Below are positions 34,470 to 43,670 of a stretch of 64,000 nucleotides of DNA, piece by piece. The stretch is from Salsuginibacillus kocurii DSM 18087. GTDB lineage: Bacteria; Bacillota; Bacilli; Bacillales; Marinococcaceae. Position 1 is the first letter of the stretch, and each line of letters begins with the position of its first letter. The notes below the pieces were generated by a model. The model made no database searches. It saw only the letters and a list, made by a program, of their open reading frames with translations, and was not told the DNA's origin. The position numbers were made by a program, and so were the translations under genes. The stretch lies in NCBI RefSeq assembly GCF_000377705.1, contig NZ_KB898623.1, positions 464,684 through 528,683 of the forward strand. Direction: 5' to 3'.

Positions 34470-35041
34470 ACTGCACCTGTTTCCAGAGGAAATTGTTCAA
34501 TGATTTCATATTTGGGCCGTTTGCCTGGATGAATTTGGTAAAGGTTAATATACTGACATTCCCATGCCAGCCCCTCTCCCATTGTCAGCACCTCTTCTTC
34601 CATTTTCTTTAACGGGCACCCTTCTTTTCCCTCCCAGTTCTTAGCAATCGTAATGTGGGGAGTAAACGGCCGTTTCTCTACTGAAAACCCGGCATCAGCA
34701 AGACTTTCGGTCACCTTTTTATGTACTTCTTTTAACGCAGGCGATGTACCAGGGTCTGCCCATAAAATACGTGGAGAGTCCGGCTTCCCAAAATAATGAA
34801 GCCCTTTCACCTGCTGGGTTATAGAGCGCTCATTAAATGATAGTGACTCTACCGACTGCTGAACAAAGTCCAGGTCACTTTTTTCTAACCCTCCAAAAAA
34901 GTGAAGCGTAATATGATAATCTTCTTGCTGCGTCCATTGTTTAAAAGCAAGCCCTTGCTTTTTCCAACTAGAAGCACACTGACTTATCATATCTCGAACT
35001 TCTTCTGCCACACCCAATCCTAGAAAATAGTGAGCTTTCAT
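34466..35041 (-). CDS. thpR: ThpR, RNA 2',3'-cyclic phosphodiesterase (2H family)
   Basis: The 191-aa protein is a 2H phosphoesterase of the ThpR/LigT group, which open 2',3'-cyclic phosphate ends of RNA. The two catalytic HxTx motifs are HITLHFFGG (about residue 45) and HITIAKNWEG (about 130). The B. subtilis counterpart is YtlP. It follows the HAD-family gene by 19 bp and overlaps lrgA by 4 bp. Confidence 0.88.
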   Translation of the reverse strand: MKAHYFLGLGVAEEVRDMISQCASSWKKQGLAFKQWTQQEDYHITLHFFGGLEKSDLDFVQQSVESLSFNERSITQQVKGLHYFGKPDSPRILWADPGTSPALKEVHKKVTESLADAGFSVEKRPFTPHITIAKNWEGKEGCPLKKMEEEVLTMGEGLAWECQYINLYQIHPGKRPKYEIIEQFPLETGAV

Positions 35042-35060
35042 TAACTATTGCTCCCTTCCA

Positions 35061-35720
35061 TTATTGTTTAACTTCTCGCAAATACTGATACAGGTCATGT
35101 AAAGATTCAGTCTCTAACACAGGAATGATCTCATTTTCAGTTAGGTTTGCGGCATGATATGAAATAAAATCAACTCCAGCCAAATTAGCTGCCTTACCAT
35201 CAATCCAGGAGTCTCCGATCATGACCCAATCCTTCGCAGAAATCATTGGATAATCATGCAGCACCTTTTTCACTGAGTCAGGGGAAGGTTTTAACGCTTG
35301 CAAGCGGTCTCTTCCATATACCGCTTGAAAATAAGAGAGCAGCCCGTTATTTCTTAAAGCGGTAATAGCTGATTCGGTAGCGTTATTTGTCACCACTACA
35401 AGCTCGGCCTCCTTGCTAAGATAAGAAACGAGTTCCTTTGCTCCTGCTTCTGCCTCTGCTTCTTTCATCCCTTCCATCTCGCAAGCTGCTACACAGGCAT
35501 ACATCCTCTCTACTAAACCATTGTTCCCGTATTGTTTTTCATACTTGCGACCAGCTTCAATCAGCTGAGCAGGCGGAGGTTTTTCTCCCACCTCTTCTGG
35601 GAGCACTACATTTGCCAGGTGCAGTTCTTGTATACAAGCTTGCCTCATATCATCAAAATTTATTGCAGAGGCAATTAACGTCTGGTCCATATCAAACATC
35701 CAGCCAGCATAGTGTTTCAT
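35061..35720 (-). CDS. HAD-superfamily hydrolase
   Basis: This is a 219-aa HAD phosphatase. Motif I is GWMFDMDQTLIAS (nucleophile Asp), motif II is VVTNNATESAI (Thr-Asn), motif III is the lysine in LQALKPSPDSVKK, and motif IV is VMIGDSWIDGKAANLAG. A helical cap lies between motifs I and II. The pattern is that of phosphoglycolate phosphatase-like or nucleotidase-like enzymes, without a decisive substrate signature. The ATG at 35720 has GGAGG 5 bases upstream; the frame is open to 35777 but that extension lacks a ribosome binding site. It heads the operon with thpR and lrgAB. Confidence 0.82.
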   Translation of the reverse strand: MKHYAGWMFDMDQTLIASAINFDDMRQACIQELHLANVVLPEEVGEKPPPAQLIEAGRKYEKQYGNNGLVERMYACVAACEMEGMKEAEAEAGAKELVSYLSKEAELVVVTNNATESAITALRNNGLLSYFQAVYGRDRLQALKPSPDSVKKVLHDYPMISAKDWVMIGDSWIDGKAANLAGVDFISYHAANLTENEIIPVLETESLHDLYQYLREVKQ

Positions 35721-35855
35721 TGTGGCCTCCTTTTTTGTATTATTATCATTCAATTCCTTGCAAACTGAGTTCAGCAATAGGTTTTAGAGACTTTTTTATG
35801 TTATTATAGTTGCACTACGCAATGCATATAATTTTGTTGAAGGAAGGGATTTGTC

Positions 35856-36788
35856 ATGCGTGTAGCAAACAATATGTCTGAACTTGTTGGTGATACACCG
35901 CTTGTTAAACTTCAGCGCTTGCCACATGAAGATGGGGCTGAGGTTTACTTAAAATTAGAGTTTCAAAACCCGAGCGGCAGTGTTAAAGACCGAGCTGCTA
36001 AAAACATGCTTGAACAAGCAGAAGCAGACGGGGTTATTGATAAACATACAGTCATCATTGAGCCCACTTCTGGCAATACCGGAATCGGCCTTGCCATGAC
36101 TGCTGCATCTAAAGGGTACCGTGCGATCTTAACCATGCCTGATACGATGTCTAATGAACGGATTAACCTATTAAAAGCCTATGGTGCAGAAGTGGTGCTG
36201 ACACCTGGCGATAAAAAAATGCCGGGAGCCATTGACAAAGCCCATGAACTTGTAAAAGAAATTCCAAATAGTTTTATGCCCATGCAGTTTGAAAATGAAG
36301 CTAACCCTGATGCCCACCGCCATACCACTGCTCATGAAATCAAAGAAGCTATGGACAGTATCGGTAAAGACTTAGGTGCATTTGTCGCTGCTTCAGGTAC
36401 CGGCGGCACAGTAACTGGTACTGGGGAAGAGTTGAAAAAGTTTTACCCCGGTCTTGCGGTGCATGTGGTAGAACCGTTTGGCTCTCCTGTATTATCAGGT
36501 GGAAAACCTGGACCCCATAAATTGGTTGGTACTTCCCCAGGGTTTGTTCCTCCTATTTTAAACCAGGATGTATATAACCATATTTACAAAATAAAAGATG
36601 AAGATGCTTATCAAACAACTCATGACTTAGCTCGCAAAGAAGGTATTTTAGTTGGCCCCTCTTCCGGAGCTGCCTGCTACGCTGCCTTGGAAACAGCAAA
36701 GACCTTACCTTCTAATCAAGCTGTTGTTGCCATCGCTTGTGATACAGGTGAACGTTACCTTTCGACTGACCTCTTCGATTTTGAATAA
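35856..36788 (+). CDS. ytkP: YtkP, PLP-dependent cysteine synthase-like protein
   Basis: The protein is a fold-type II PLP enzyme of the O-acetylserine sulfhydrylase group. The PLP lysine is K44 in NPSGSVKDRAAKNML; the substrate loop is IEPTSGNTGIGLAM; the phosphate-binding loop is AASGTGGTVTGTGEEL; and SSGAACYAAL lies near the end. The 310 aa and the position before pepV agree with B. subtilis YtkP. Whether the in vivo reaction is cysteine synthesis from O-acetylserine or another beta-replacement is not established. AAGGAAGGG precedes the ATG. It is transcribed convergently with pepV. Confidence 0.9.
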   Translation: MRVANNMSELVGDTPLVKLQRLPHEDGAEVYLKLEFQNPSGSVKDRAAKNMLEQAEADGVIDKHTVIIEPTSGNTGIGLAMTAASKGYRAILTMPDTMSNERINLLKAYGAEVVLTPGDKKMPGAIDKAHELVKEIPNSFMPMQFENEANPDAHRHTTAHEIKEAMDSIGKDLGAFVAASGTGGTVTGTGEELKKFYPGLAVHVVEPFGSPVLSGGKPGPHKLVGTSPGFVPPILNQDVYNHIYKIKDEDAYQTTHDLARKEGILVGPSSGAACYAALETAKTLPSNQAVVAIACDTGERYLSTDLFDFE

Positions 36789-36895
36789 ATATAAGTATAG
36801 TATAAGAAATTCACCATTCATTGAACAAGGAACTATGGCCGCTTGTATAATCTGTCACCTTTACTTTCTGGCGGCCACAGTTCTTATAATCCCTT

Positions 36896-38317
36896 TTACT
36901 CAAGTGTTTGTTGGACGGCTAAGCGATAAATGGCTTCCGCATAAATAGCCGTGCACTTAACTAAATCCGCTATTTCCATATATTCATCAGATTGATGAGC
37001 TCGACTTTCTCTCCCCGGCAACAACGGCCCAAAAGCCACCCCCTTTTCCAATGCTCTGGCATAAGTTCCTCCGCCTGTGGATAGAGCCTCCCCCTTCTCT
37101 CCTGTCTGCCTTTCATATACTTCGGATAACGTTTGAACCCATTTTGTTTCTGCCTTTACATAATGCGGAGCTAAATGGTCATATTCCTTCCAGGTTCCAT
37201 TAAAATCAGCTACGGCTTTTAATAGCTGCCTCATGATTTCTTGCTTCGAAAAAGAAACTGGATAGCGGATATTTATACCGATGTCGCCTCCTTCAGCCTC
37301 AGAATAAGAAATTCTCCCTAAGTTTACGGTAAGCCCCCCACTGAATTCATCTGTTAGCTGCAATCCCAATCCACTTCCATCGCCTGGGCCAAACCCTTCC
37401 TCGACCGTTTCACAAAATCTTTGTTCAGCTAAACTTAATGGTAATTCACGAAGAAACGAGCATAGAAGCACAGCTGCATTTTTCCCTTTACTTGGAATAG
37501 ACCCATGGGCCGATACACCTTCTACGTGAAAAGTTACTACCTCGCCATTCATATCTATATGGCCCTTTTCTTGCGCAAACCTCTGCTCAAATAACAATAG
37601 CGCTTTTTCTTTTGTTTTCTTAGATGAAAACGTGCAGGCAGCTTTTGCCTCAGCTGCTACCATATTTAACGCTTCTCCACTCTGAATGTGGTGAAGTGTA
37701 AGTTCAGCTGTCGGTACTGGGGGAAGGGGTGAAAAAGAAATGAAACCATCTATAATGCCTTTCTCAGATGTAATAAGAGGAAAATTGGCATCCGGAGTGA
37801 ATGCCGCTAGTGGTTCTCTTTCATTGGCAAAATAATGCGCCATACATCCCCAATTTCGCTCCTCATCAGTACCTAGAATTAAGCGAATACTACGTTTTAA
37901 AGGGAGCTTCAATTCTTTAATAATTGAAAGGGCTAGAAAGGATGCAATAGCAGGCCCCTTATCATCAAGTGCCCCCCTGCCATAAATTTTCCCATCCTCA
38001 GCTGATTTTCCAAAAGGAGAGTAGGTCCAGCCAGTACCCGCAGGAACAACATCCAAATGACAAAGGATACCTACACAGTCACTGCTTATTCCTTCCAATT
38101 CAAGGTGCCCTGCATAGCCATCTACATTTCTAACAGTAAAACCACGTTCTTCTCCCCACGTCAACACCTGCTCCAATGCATCCTTTATCTCATTCCCGAA
38201 AGGCGCGTTTTCACCAGGGGCTTCCCTGTACACACTTGGTATCGCAATCAAATGCGTTGTTTTTTCTATAAGTTCTTGCGTTTTAGCTTCTGCTTCGGCC
38301 TGCCAATCTATATTCAT
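36896..38317 (-). CDS. pepV: PepV-type M20 dipeptidase
   Basis: The 473-aa protein is a zinc dipeptidase of family M20 (PepV; YtjP in B. subtilis). Metal-site motifs are ILCHLDVVPAG, GALDDKGPAIASFLAL and LILGTDEERNWGC; the lid domain spans about 190-390; and the final ligand region is LSTGGGTYARALEKGVAFG with His in SRAHQSDEY. It works in the cytoplasm on dipeptides with an L- or D-amino acid at the N-terminus in characterised relatives. It is monocistronic. Confidence 0.92.
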   Translation of the reverse strand: MNIDWQAEAEAKTQELIEKTTHLIAIPSVYREAPGENAPFGNEIKDALEQVLTWGEERGFTVRNVDGYAGHLELEGISSDCVGILCHLDVVPAGTGWTYSPFGKSAEDGKIYGRGALDDKGPAIASFLALSIIKELKLPLKRSIRLILGTDEERNWGCMAHYFANEREPLAAFTPDANFPLITSEKGIIDGFISFSPLPPVPTAELTLHHIQSGEALNMVAAEAKAACTFSSKKTKEKALLLFEQRFAQEKGHIDMNGEVVTFHVEGVSAHGSIPSKGKNAAVLLCSFLRELPLSLAEQRFCETVEEGFGPGDGSGLGLQLTDEFSGGLTVNLGRISYSEAEGGDIGINIRYPVSFSKQEIMRQLLKAVADFNGTWKEYDHLAPHYVKAETKWVQTLSEVYERQTGEKGEALSTGGGTYARALEKGVAFGPLLPGRESRAHQSDEYMEIADLVKCTAIYAEAIYRLAVQQTLE

Positions 38318-38564
38318 TCTATATTCATCCTTTCAATTTCAATTCGAAAGCATTTTTGCGAATTGCGCGACATTATAGTATAATAATCAGCAATCACAAT
38401 GTAACTTGGAATTCAAGTATCCTAAAAGTGCTATAGTTGCTGCTCTTAACAAACCAATCAAATGTCTCACTATGTAAGTAGAGTTTATGATCGCAGGCAA
38501 GGTGGATATCTTCTATGGTTTTGTCGAAAACTTAACTAGAATCTTGGTTAGGGGAGTGGTTTTA

Positions 38565-38783
38565 GTGAAAGGATCAACCGATCGAATGCTCACCCGCATT
38601 AAGTCCATGTACCTTTATATTAAAGAGAAAGGATCGGTGACTACGGAAGAATTGGTTGATGAATTTGGCACCACCCAGCGCACTGTCCAGAGAGACTTGA
38701 ATGTTTTAGAGCATAACAAACTTGTGCACAGCCCTTGCCGGGGCAAGTGGGAGACAACAAAACGAAAAATTAAAGTATCCTGA
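38565..38783 (+). CDS. ytzE: YtzE, small DeoR-type helix-turn-helix protein
   Basis: This is a 72-aa stand-alone winged helix-turn-helix with no effector domain. The recognition region is VDEFGTTQRTVQRDLNVLEHN (quoted in part), preceded by MLTRIKSMYLYIKEKG. The frame is open from 38487, but GTG at 38565, with AGGGGAG upstream, best fits the roughly 70-residue B. subtilis YtzE; the ATG ten codons later is also possible. Targets are not known. It lies between pepV and rsuA, as in B. subtilis, and ends at a bidirectional terminator. Confidence 0.75.
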   Translation: MKGSTDRMLTRIKSMYLYIKEKGSVTTEELVDEFGTTQRTVQRDLNVLEHNKLVHSPCRGKWETTKRKIKVS

Positions 38784-38855
38784 TTGTGGCTGCTTTTCGA
38801 TAAATACTCACTAAATGCTTGTGCTTACTTTTTACTACCGAAAGACGCCACTTAT

Positions 38856-38888
38856 AAAACGGGAGATCAGCCATTCTGATCTCCCGTT
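38856..38888. terminator. Bidirectional terminator between ytzE and rsuA
   Basis: A perfect 13-bp stem (38858-38870 with 38876-38888) with a 5-base loop lies between the convergent genes. Confidence 0.88.
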
Positions 38889-38895
38889 CCTTTCT

Positions 38896-39624
38896 TTACT
38901 CTTGATAATAAAGAGCATGTTCAAGCTGTTCGAGCTCTTCCTCGGAAAGATCCCGATATTCTCCAGGGTCTAAATCTTCATCCAACCAGAGGGGGCCAAT
39001 TCGTACGCGGCGCAGTTCAATCACTTTATTACCTACAGCTGCAACCATTCGTTTTACTTGATGATATTTCCCCTCGGTCAATACCACCTTAATTACTGGT
39101 TCAGATCCTTCCTCTTTCACTTCTAGCTTAGCTGGTTCAGATTGATGCCCATCCGCAAGTTCAATCCCGTCAGCAAAAGCTTGTACCGCTCCTTCCGCCA
39201 AAGGTTCTGCCAGCCTTGCTTCATACTCTTTTTCTATATGCTTTTTCGGACTCATTAGAGCGTGAGACAATTTTCCATCTGTCATTAATAGAAGCAGGCC
39301 TTCCGTGTCTTTATCCAATCTACCTACTGGAAAAGGTTCACGTACCGCATCTTCCCATTCAAGCAGATCAATAACAGTTTCCTGGTTTTCATCTTTTGTA
39401 GCGCTCACCACATCACCAGGTTTGTTCATCATTAAGTAGATATGTTGGCGATATTCTACGATCTCCCCCCATACAGATACTTCGTCTTCATCAGGGTCTA
39501 TGTTTATAGAAGATTGGCGTACCCGTTCCCCATTAACGCTCACAGCCCCTTGCTTCACGAGACCTTTTATTTCTTTTCTTGTCCCATATCCCATGTTTCC
39601 AAGCAGCTTATCTATTCTCACCAT
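38896..39624 (-). CDS. rsuA: RsuA/RluE-family 16S rRNA pseudouridine synthase
   Basis: The enzyme isomerises uridine to pseudouridine in rRNA, in RsuA at U516 of 16S rRNA. An S4 domain at the N-terminus (about 1-60, RIDKLLGNMGYGTRKEIKGL) is followed by the catalytic domain with the active-site aspartate in PVGRLDKDTEGLLLLMTDG and the C-terminal EGKYHQVKRMVAAVG. The 242 aa is typical; the B. subtilis counterpart is YtzG. It overlaps the upstream Rossmann-fold gene by 17 bp. Confidence 0.92.
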   Translation of the reverse strand: MVRIDKLLGNMGYGTRKEIKGLVKQGAVSVNGERVRQSSINIDPDEDEVSVWGEIVEYRQHIYLMMNKPGDVVSATKDENQETVIDLLEWEDAVREPFPVGRLDKDTEGLLLLMTDGKLSHALMSPKKHIEKEYEARLAEPLAEGAVQAFADGIELADGHQSEPAKLEVKEEGSEPVIKVVLTEGKYHQVKRMVAAVGNKVIELRRVRIGPLWLDEDLDPGEYRDLSEEELEQLEHALYYQE

Positions 39625-40300
39625 TACTCGCCTCTCTCTTTTTTATTTCATCCACTAATTGTTTGCCAAAATGACCAAGTGAGCCGTTCATATAAGAATA
39701 AGCCACACCGCTCGGTATATGTGTTAAGGCACTTTCTCTAATCGGTTGATCGACCGAGGCCTCACATAGCATTTGTTCTAGCTCAACAATTGATTCAAGG
39801 GTATGTTTTGTAGCTAATCGATTAGCTGTGAGAACTTCTTCTTCAGCCCCTTTAATAAATGTGAGCTTCTTTTCAAAAGCTGCCTGCAATTTCTTAACCA
39901 TTTTGTCCTCTTTTGTATCCAAAACAAAGGTGCCTAACTCCGTTTGGGCAATATGTTCAGCATGACCAGCAAGTTTTAACGGGATAACAGTTTGCTCTCC
40001 TAGCCTTTCTTCTGCTTCCTCTTTCATCAGGGAGGTAGCAGTATGAAAAAAGACAGTCCCTTCCTGAAAATAAGCACCATATGCTTCAAAAAACGGTTGA
40101 TATGCTTCCGCCGGCAAGGCAACGATCACATAACTATAGTGCTTAAACTCTTCGGGTGGGACATAAGTGAACGTCCGTGTTGTATTACGATTTGCTGCCT
40201 CTATACTCGCTTTTGTTCGATTATAGATTGGCACCTTACTAGAGTCTGCATAACAATCAGCAAGCAATCGGCCTAACTTCCCAAAACCTATGATTAACAT
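39608..40300 (-). CDS. NAD(P)-binding Rossmann-fold protein
   Basis: The N-terminus has a dinucleotide-binding fingerprint, MLIIGFGKLGRLLADCY, followed by a basic residue after the second strand (YNRTKAS), which suggests NADP. The VIVALPAEAYQPFF segment resembles the equivalent strand in pyrroline-5-carboxylate reductases. The C-terminal helical part (KHTLESIVELEQMLCE) resembles the dimerisation domain of such enzymes, but no specific catalytic signature was seen. It overlaps rsuA by 17 bp and follows the SEDS gene by 17 bp, so the four genes from murJ to rsuA could be one transcript. Confidence 0.65.
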   Translation of the reverse strand: MLIIGFGKLGRLLADCYADSSKVPIYNRTKASIEAANRNTTRTFTYVPPEEFKHYSYVIVALPAEAYQPFFEAYGAYFQEGTVFFHTATSLMKEEAEERLGEQTVIPLKLAGHAEHIAQTELGTFVLDTKEDKMVKKLQAAFEKKLTFIKGAEEEVLTANRLATKHTLESIVELEQMLCEASVDQPIRESALTHIPSGVAYSYMNGSLGHFGKQLVDEIKKREASNGENR

Positions 40301-40317
40301 ATAGTCTCTCCTTAGAG

Positions 40318-41511
40318 CTAAGCTTTTTTACGTTCCGTATCCTGAACAGAAAGCTCTTCTGATTCTGGTAGATCTTGTTCTTCTCTATTACGTTTTTCAA
40401 TGGCATTTTTCCGTGAAATATTAGCTAAAATAGCTATACTTGCCAGCGAAACAAGCAAGGAAGAACCACCATAGCTCACAAATGGAATCGTAATCCCTGT
40501 AATGGGTAATAAACCAGTAGCTGCTCCAGCATTAAACACGAATTGGGTTAACAGTTGGAACACAATCCCCAACGCCAATAAGGTGCCAAACACGTTACGG
40601 CAGCGGGTGCCGATTAGCACCCCTCTTATTCCTATAACCACAAAACACAGGATCAAAAAGCCTATACCTAGCCAGCCCAATTCTTCCGAAATGACGGCTA
40701 GAATAAAATCCGTATGAGGCTCTGGTAGATAGGCCAGTTTTTGCACGCTTTGCCCGAGACCTGTGCCCGTTAATCCACCATGGGCTATAGAAATGTACGA
40801 TTGAACTAACTGATAACCGCCTGAAGTAGACGCGTATTCAAACGGATCCCGAAAAGCAACCAGCCGCTGAGCCCGGTATTCCGCTATATTTGCCATGTAC
40901 CATACAACGAGGCCCGAACTAAAGCCAAGCAAAATTAAATGACGCCAGCGAGCACCTGATAAAAAGACTACAATACCTGTCACTAATAAAATAGCACTGG
41001 CAGTACCTAAATCCGGTTGAAGCAGGATAAGGGTGAAAATCACGATCACTACAATTAAAGGGGGGGCTACACCAGTACCGAAACGATTAATGTAATCTTG
41101 CTTTTTAGAATAAACTTGGGCTAAGTATATGACAGTACCTAACTTAACTAACTCCGAGGGTTGAATGGTTAGTGGACCAATTTGCAGCCAACGCTGCGCC
41201 TCATTTGCTGCACTTCCTATCAATAAAACGAGCACAAGTAATATAATTGAAACGATAATAATATAGGGACTAAGTTTCAAATACACACGATAATTTATGT
41301 GCATCAACACAAAAAACAGCATAAGGCCTGCTATAAAGTAAATAAGCTGGCGGGTGATAAAATGGGTGTAGTTATCATATAAGTCTAGTGCCAAAACATA
41401 ACTTGAACTATAAACCATTACCAATCCAAATAGACAGAGGATGCCGACAGTCGTTATCAAGACCAAATCATAATCTTTATACTTACTTAACAACTTTGCA
41501 TCCCCCTTCAT
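40318..41511 (-). CDS. SEDS-family (FtsW/RodA/SpoVE) peptidoglycan glycosyltransferase
   Basis: The 397-aa membrane protein has about ten helices and SEDS signatures: GLVMVYSSSY in helix 1, a large extracellular loop with SGGYQLVQSYISIAHGGLTG, GQSVQKLAYLPEPHTDFILA and ISEELGWLG, and the terminal PFVSYGGSSLLVSLASIA. SEDS proteins polymerise lipid II with a partner class B PBP. None is encoded next to it. It lies directly downstream of the flippase murJ (89 bp). Whether it is FtsW, RodA or SpoVE cannot be decided without comparison to the other copies in the genome. Confidence 0.88.
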   Translation of the reverse strand: MKGDAKLLSKYKDYDLVLITTVGILCLFGLVMVYSSSYVLALDLYDNYTHFITRQLIYFIAGLMLFFVLMHINYRVYLKLSPYIIIVSIILLVLVLLIGSAANEAQRWLQIGPLTIQPSELVKLGTVIYLAQVYSKKQDYINRFGTGVAPPLIVVIVIFTLILLQPDLGTASAILLVTGIVVFLSGARWRHLILLGFSSGLVVWYMANIAEYRAQRLVAFRDPFEYASTSGGYQLVQSYISIAHGGLTGTGLGQSVQKLAYLPEPHTDFILAVISEELGWLGIGFLILCFVVIGIRGVLIGTRCRNVFGTLLALGIVFQLLTQFVFNAGAATGLLPITGITIPFVSYGGSSLLVSLASIAILANISRKNAIEKRNREEQDLPESEELSVQDTERKKA

Positions 41512-41600
41512 TTTCCAATTCTATGAGATTGAAAATATTATACCATTGTAGAACCAACCGCAAAAGAGAAGAAAGATTCACTCTCCCGCCCAAGAATACT

Positions 41601-43226
41601 TTATTCGTCTTTCTTTAAAAAGGAGAAGCGGTTCCCCAGCACTTTTCCTGCAAGGCCCGTTCTAAAAGTAAGCAACAAATATAACAAGGCACCGGTCAAA
41701 ACGCCAAAGATTAAAACGAGCAAATAATCCGTCCAGGCCGTAAGCCCAAAGAATTCCACAGCTCCAGAGCTTACAATCCAAACCGCGATTGCCATCGCAA
41801 ATGAAAAGCCGGTGATCAACAAGCCTCTTCTGACCAACAGGCCAAATTCAAAGCCGGTAAACTTCCGAATAGCCCAAATCGCAACGGCAATTGCCACTCC
41901 GTAGCCGATATAAGTGGCATAGACTCCGCCAAGGGGGCCAAAAACGTAAATCATTCCGTAATTAATAATAAGCTTTACCAATAACCCTGCAATAAGAGCG
42001 ATAACCGCGTATTTTTGCCGCTGCAAGCCTTGCAGCATGGCAGCTGTTACCGAAAAGATCGCAAAAAAGATAGCGATTGGAGCATAATGACGTAAAATTT
42101 CTCCGCCTAAAGCTACATCTTCTAGGCCAAATAACGTACCAAATGCAGGATAGGAGAGCAAGGATAAACCAACGACTGCCGGCACGGTTAAAAACAGTAT
42201 AATTTGAAAAGCCTGCCTCATTTGGGCATGTAGTTTATCTTCGTTTCCTTCTGTATAAGCGTTCGTTATCGAAGGAATTAAATTAATAGACATCGCAGTG
42301 GCGAGCGCCATCGGAATCAAAATTAATTTGTGAGCAGACTGCGCAAAGATTCCGTAAGCCGTTTCTGCTTCACCTTGAGTGGCTCCTGAAGCGATCATAG
42401 CATCATTAAAACTAAATAAATCTATAAACTGAAACAATGGAATAGCTAACCCAACAATAGAAAACGGGATAGCATATAAGACCAACTCTTTGTACATAGC
42501 GGGCAGTTTAAGTTCATGATCTACTGTACCATTCGCAATTTCAGCGTGGATATGACTCCTTCGTTTTCGCCAAAATGCCAGTAGTACAAAAAGTGAAGCT
42601 ATTCCACCGATAAAAGCTCCGAATACAGCGAAGCCGACCGCTGTTCCAAGTGTACCTTCGAGAATGTGTAGAATAAAAAATGTCATAACTAAAATAAACA
42701 TAATGCGAATGATTTGTTCGATCACTTGAGATACAGCTGTAGGTCCCATGGACTGGAACCCTTGAAAGTAGCCTCTAATAATTGACATCACTGGGATTAC
42801 CAATAAAGCAGTGCTTACCATCCTAATGGTGAAGACTACATCAGACATCTGGTTACCTTCTAATTCGTCAGGGTTCGATATAATCCAGCCGGCAATTACA
42901 GGGGCAAACAAAAACAAGAGCAAAAATGCTATGAAGCCCGTAACCGACATAATAAGCAAACCAGAACGAAACAAGCGGTAGCCCGTCCGATAATCGCCCA
43001 GTGCTTGATACTTTGACACAAATTTAGAAACCGCCATCGGCACGCCCATGGTGGCCATACTTAATAATACGGTATAAGGCAAATAACCATATGTATACAA
43101 CGCCAACCCTTGTTGACCAACCAGCGCAGTAAAAGGAAAAATGTAAACAAGTCCTAATGTTTTGGAGATAAAGGTCGCAAGCGTCAAAATCATTGTGCCG
43201 CGAATTAATTTATTATCTTCTGCCAT
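41601..43226 (-). CDS. murJ: MurJ (YtgP), lipid II flippase of the MOP superfamily
   Basis: The 541-aa protein has about 14 membrane helices and belongs to the MVF/SpoVB group; B. subtilis YtgP (544 aa) is the lipid II flippase MurJ. Typical features are the N-terminal RGTMILTLATFISKTLGLVY, IRGYFQGFQSMGPTAVSQVI in the middle (with the conserved PTAVSQ), and FSVTAAMLQGLQRQKYA. It moves lipid-linked disaccharide pentapeptide across the membrane. The gene is next to rsuA in B. subtilis; here the SEDS and Rossmann genes lie between the two. Confidence 0.9.
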   Translation of the reverse strand: MAEDNKLIRGTMILTLATFISKTLGLVYIFPFTALVGQQGLALYTYGYLPYTVLLSMATMGVPMAVSKFVSKYQALGDYRTGYRLFRSGLLIMSVTGFIAFLLLFLFAPVIAGWIISNPDELEGNQMSDVVFTIRMVSTALLVIPVMSIIRGYFQGFQSMGPTAVSQVIEQIIRIMFILVMTFFILHILEGTLGTAVGFAVFGAFIGGIASLFVLLAFWRKRRSHIHAEIANGTVDHELKLPAMYKELVLYAIPFSIVGLAIPLFQFIDLFSFNDAMIASGATQGEAETAYGIFAQSAHKLILIPMALATAMSINLIPSITNAYTEGNEDKLHAQMRQAFQIILFLTVPAVVGLSLLSYPAFGTLFGLEDVALGGEILRHYAPIAIFFAIFSVTAAMLQGLQRQKYAVIALIAGLLVKLIINYGMIYVFGPLGGVYATYIGYGVAIAVAIWAIRKFTGFEFGLLVRRGLLITGFSFAMAIAVWIVSSGAVEFFGLTAWTDYLLVLIFGVLTGALLYLLLTFRTGLAGKVLGNRFSFLKKDE

Positions 43227-43491
43227 GTCGTGTACCTTCTTTCATTTAATACCGTTACACGTACGAATTTTAACACACAAACTCTCCCCTGACGAAAAAT
43301 AGCAGAAGTGCAAGGCCTTGCTTTGATAAAACATGCCAAACCGGTGTTAACACAAAAGGCGCGAAAGGCAACGGCTCCATTGAGAAAGCAAGTACCTGAA
43401 AATCACAGGGCGGTATCCCTGCGTGCAAGCGTTGCTGCACCAAAGAAGACACGGGCGAGGTCAACCGAAGTAAAGACCAAGCCAATGTCTA

Positions 43492-43598
43492 GCTTGTGCC
43501 TGTGGTGAAAGCGTCCACCTGAAGAGAAGAACTGAAACCACTATATTGAATATTTATCTAAAGGTTTAGAACCTGTGGACAGTTTTGCAAACCTAATG
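43492..43598. repeat. Partial copy of the MITE-like palindromic element
   Basis: It shares GAAAGCGTCC-type and CCTGAAG segments with the copy at 44437-44628, and an identical 20-base block, at 43571-43590, with 44606-44625 there. The 5' part is diverged. It lies between murJ and the YjbQ-family gene (43227-43670), a region without any gene. Confidence 0.6.
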
Positions 43599-43670
43599 AA
43601 TCAATGTCCGCCACCCCTCAGCGTCCCGCATAAATGCGTGAGAACCTCTTGCTGCTTTACCGCATGCGAC

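Noticed and set aside
43270-43508. ORFs of about 70 codons on both strands after murJ.
   Set aside because: They lie in or beside the dispersed repeat, overlap one another and lack start signals.
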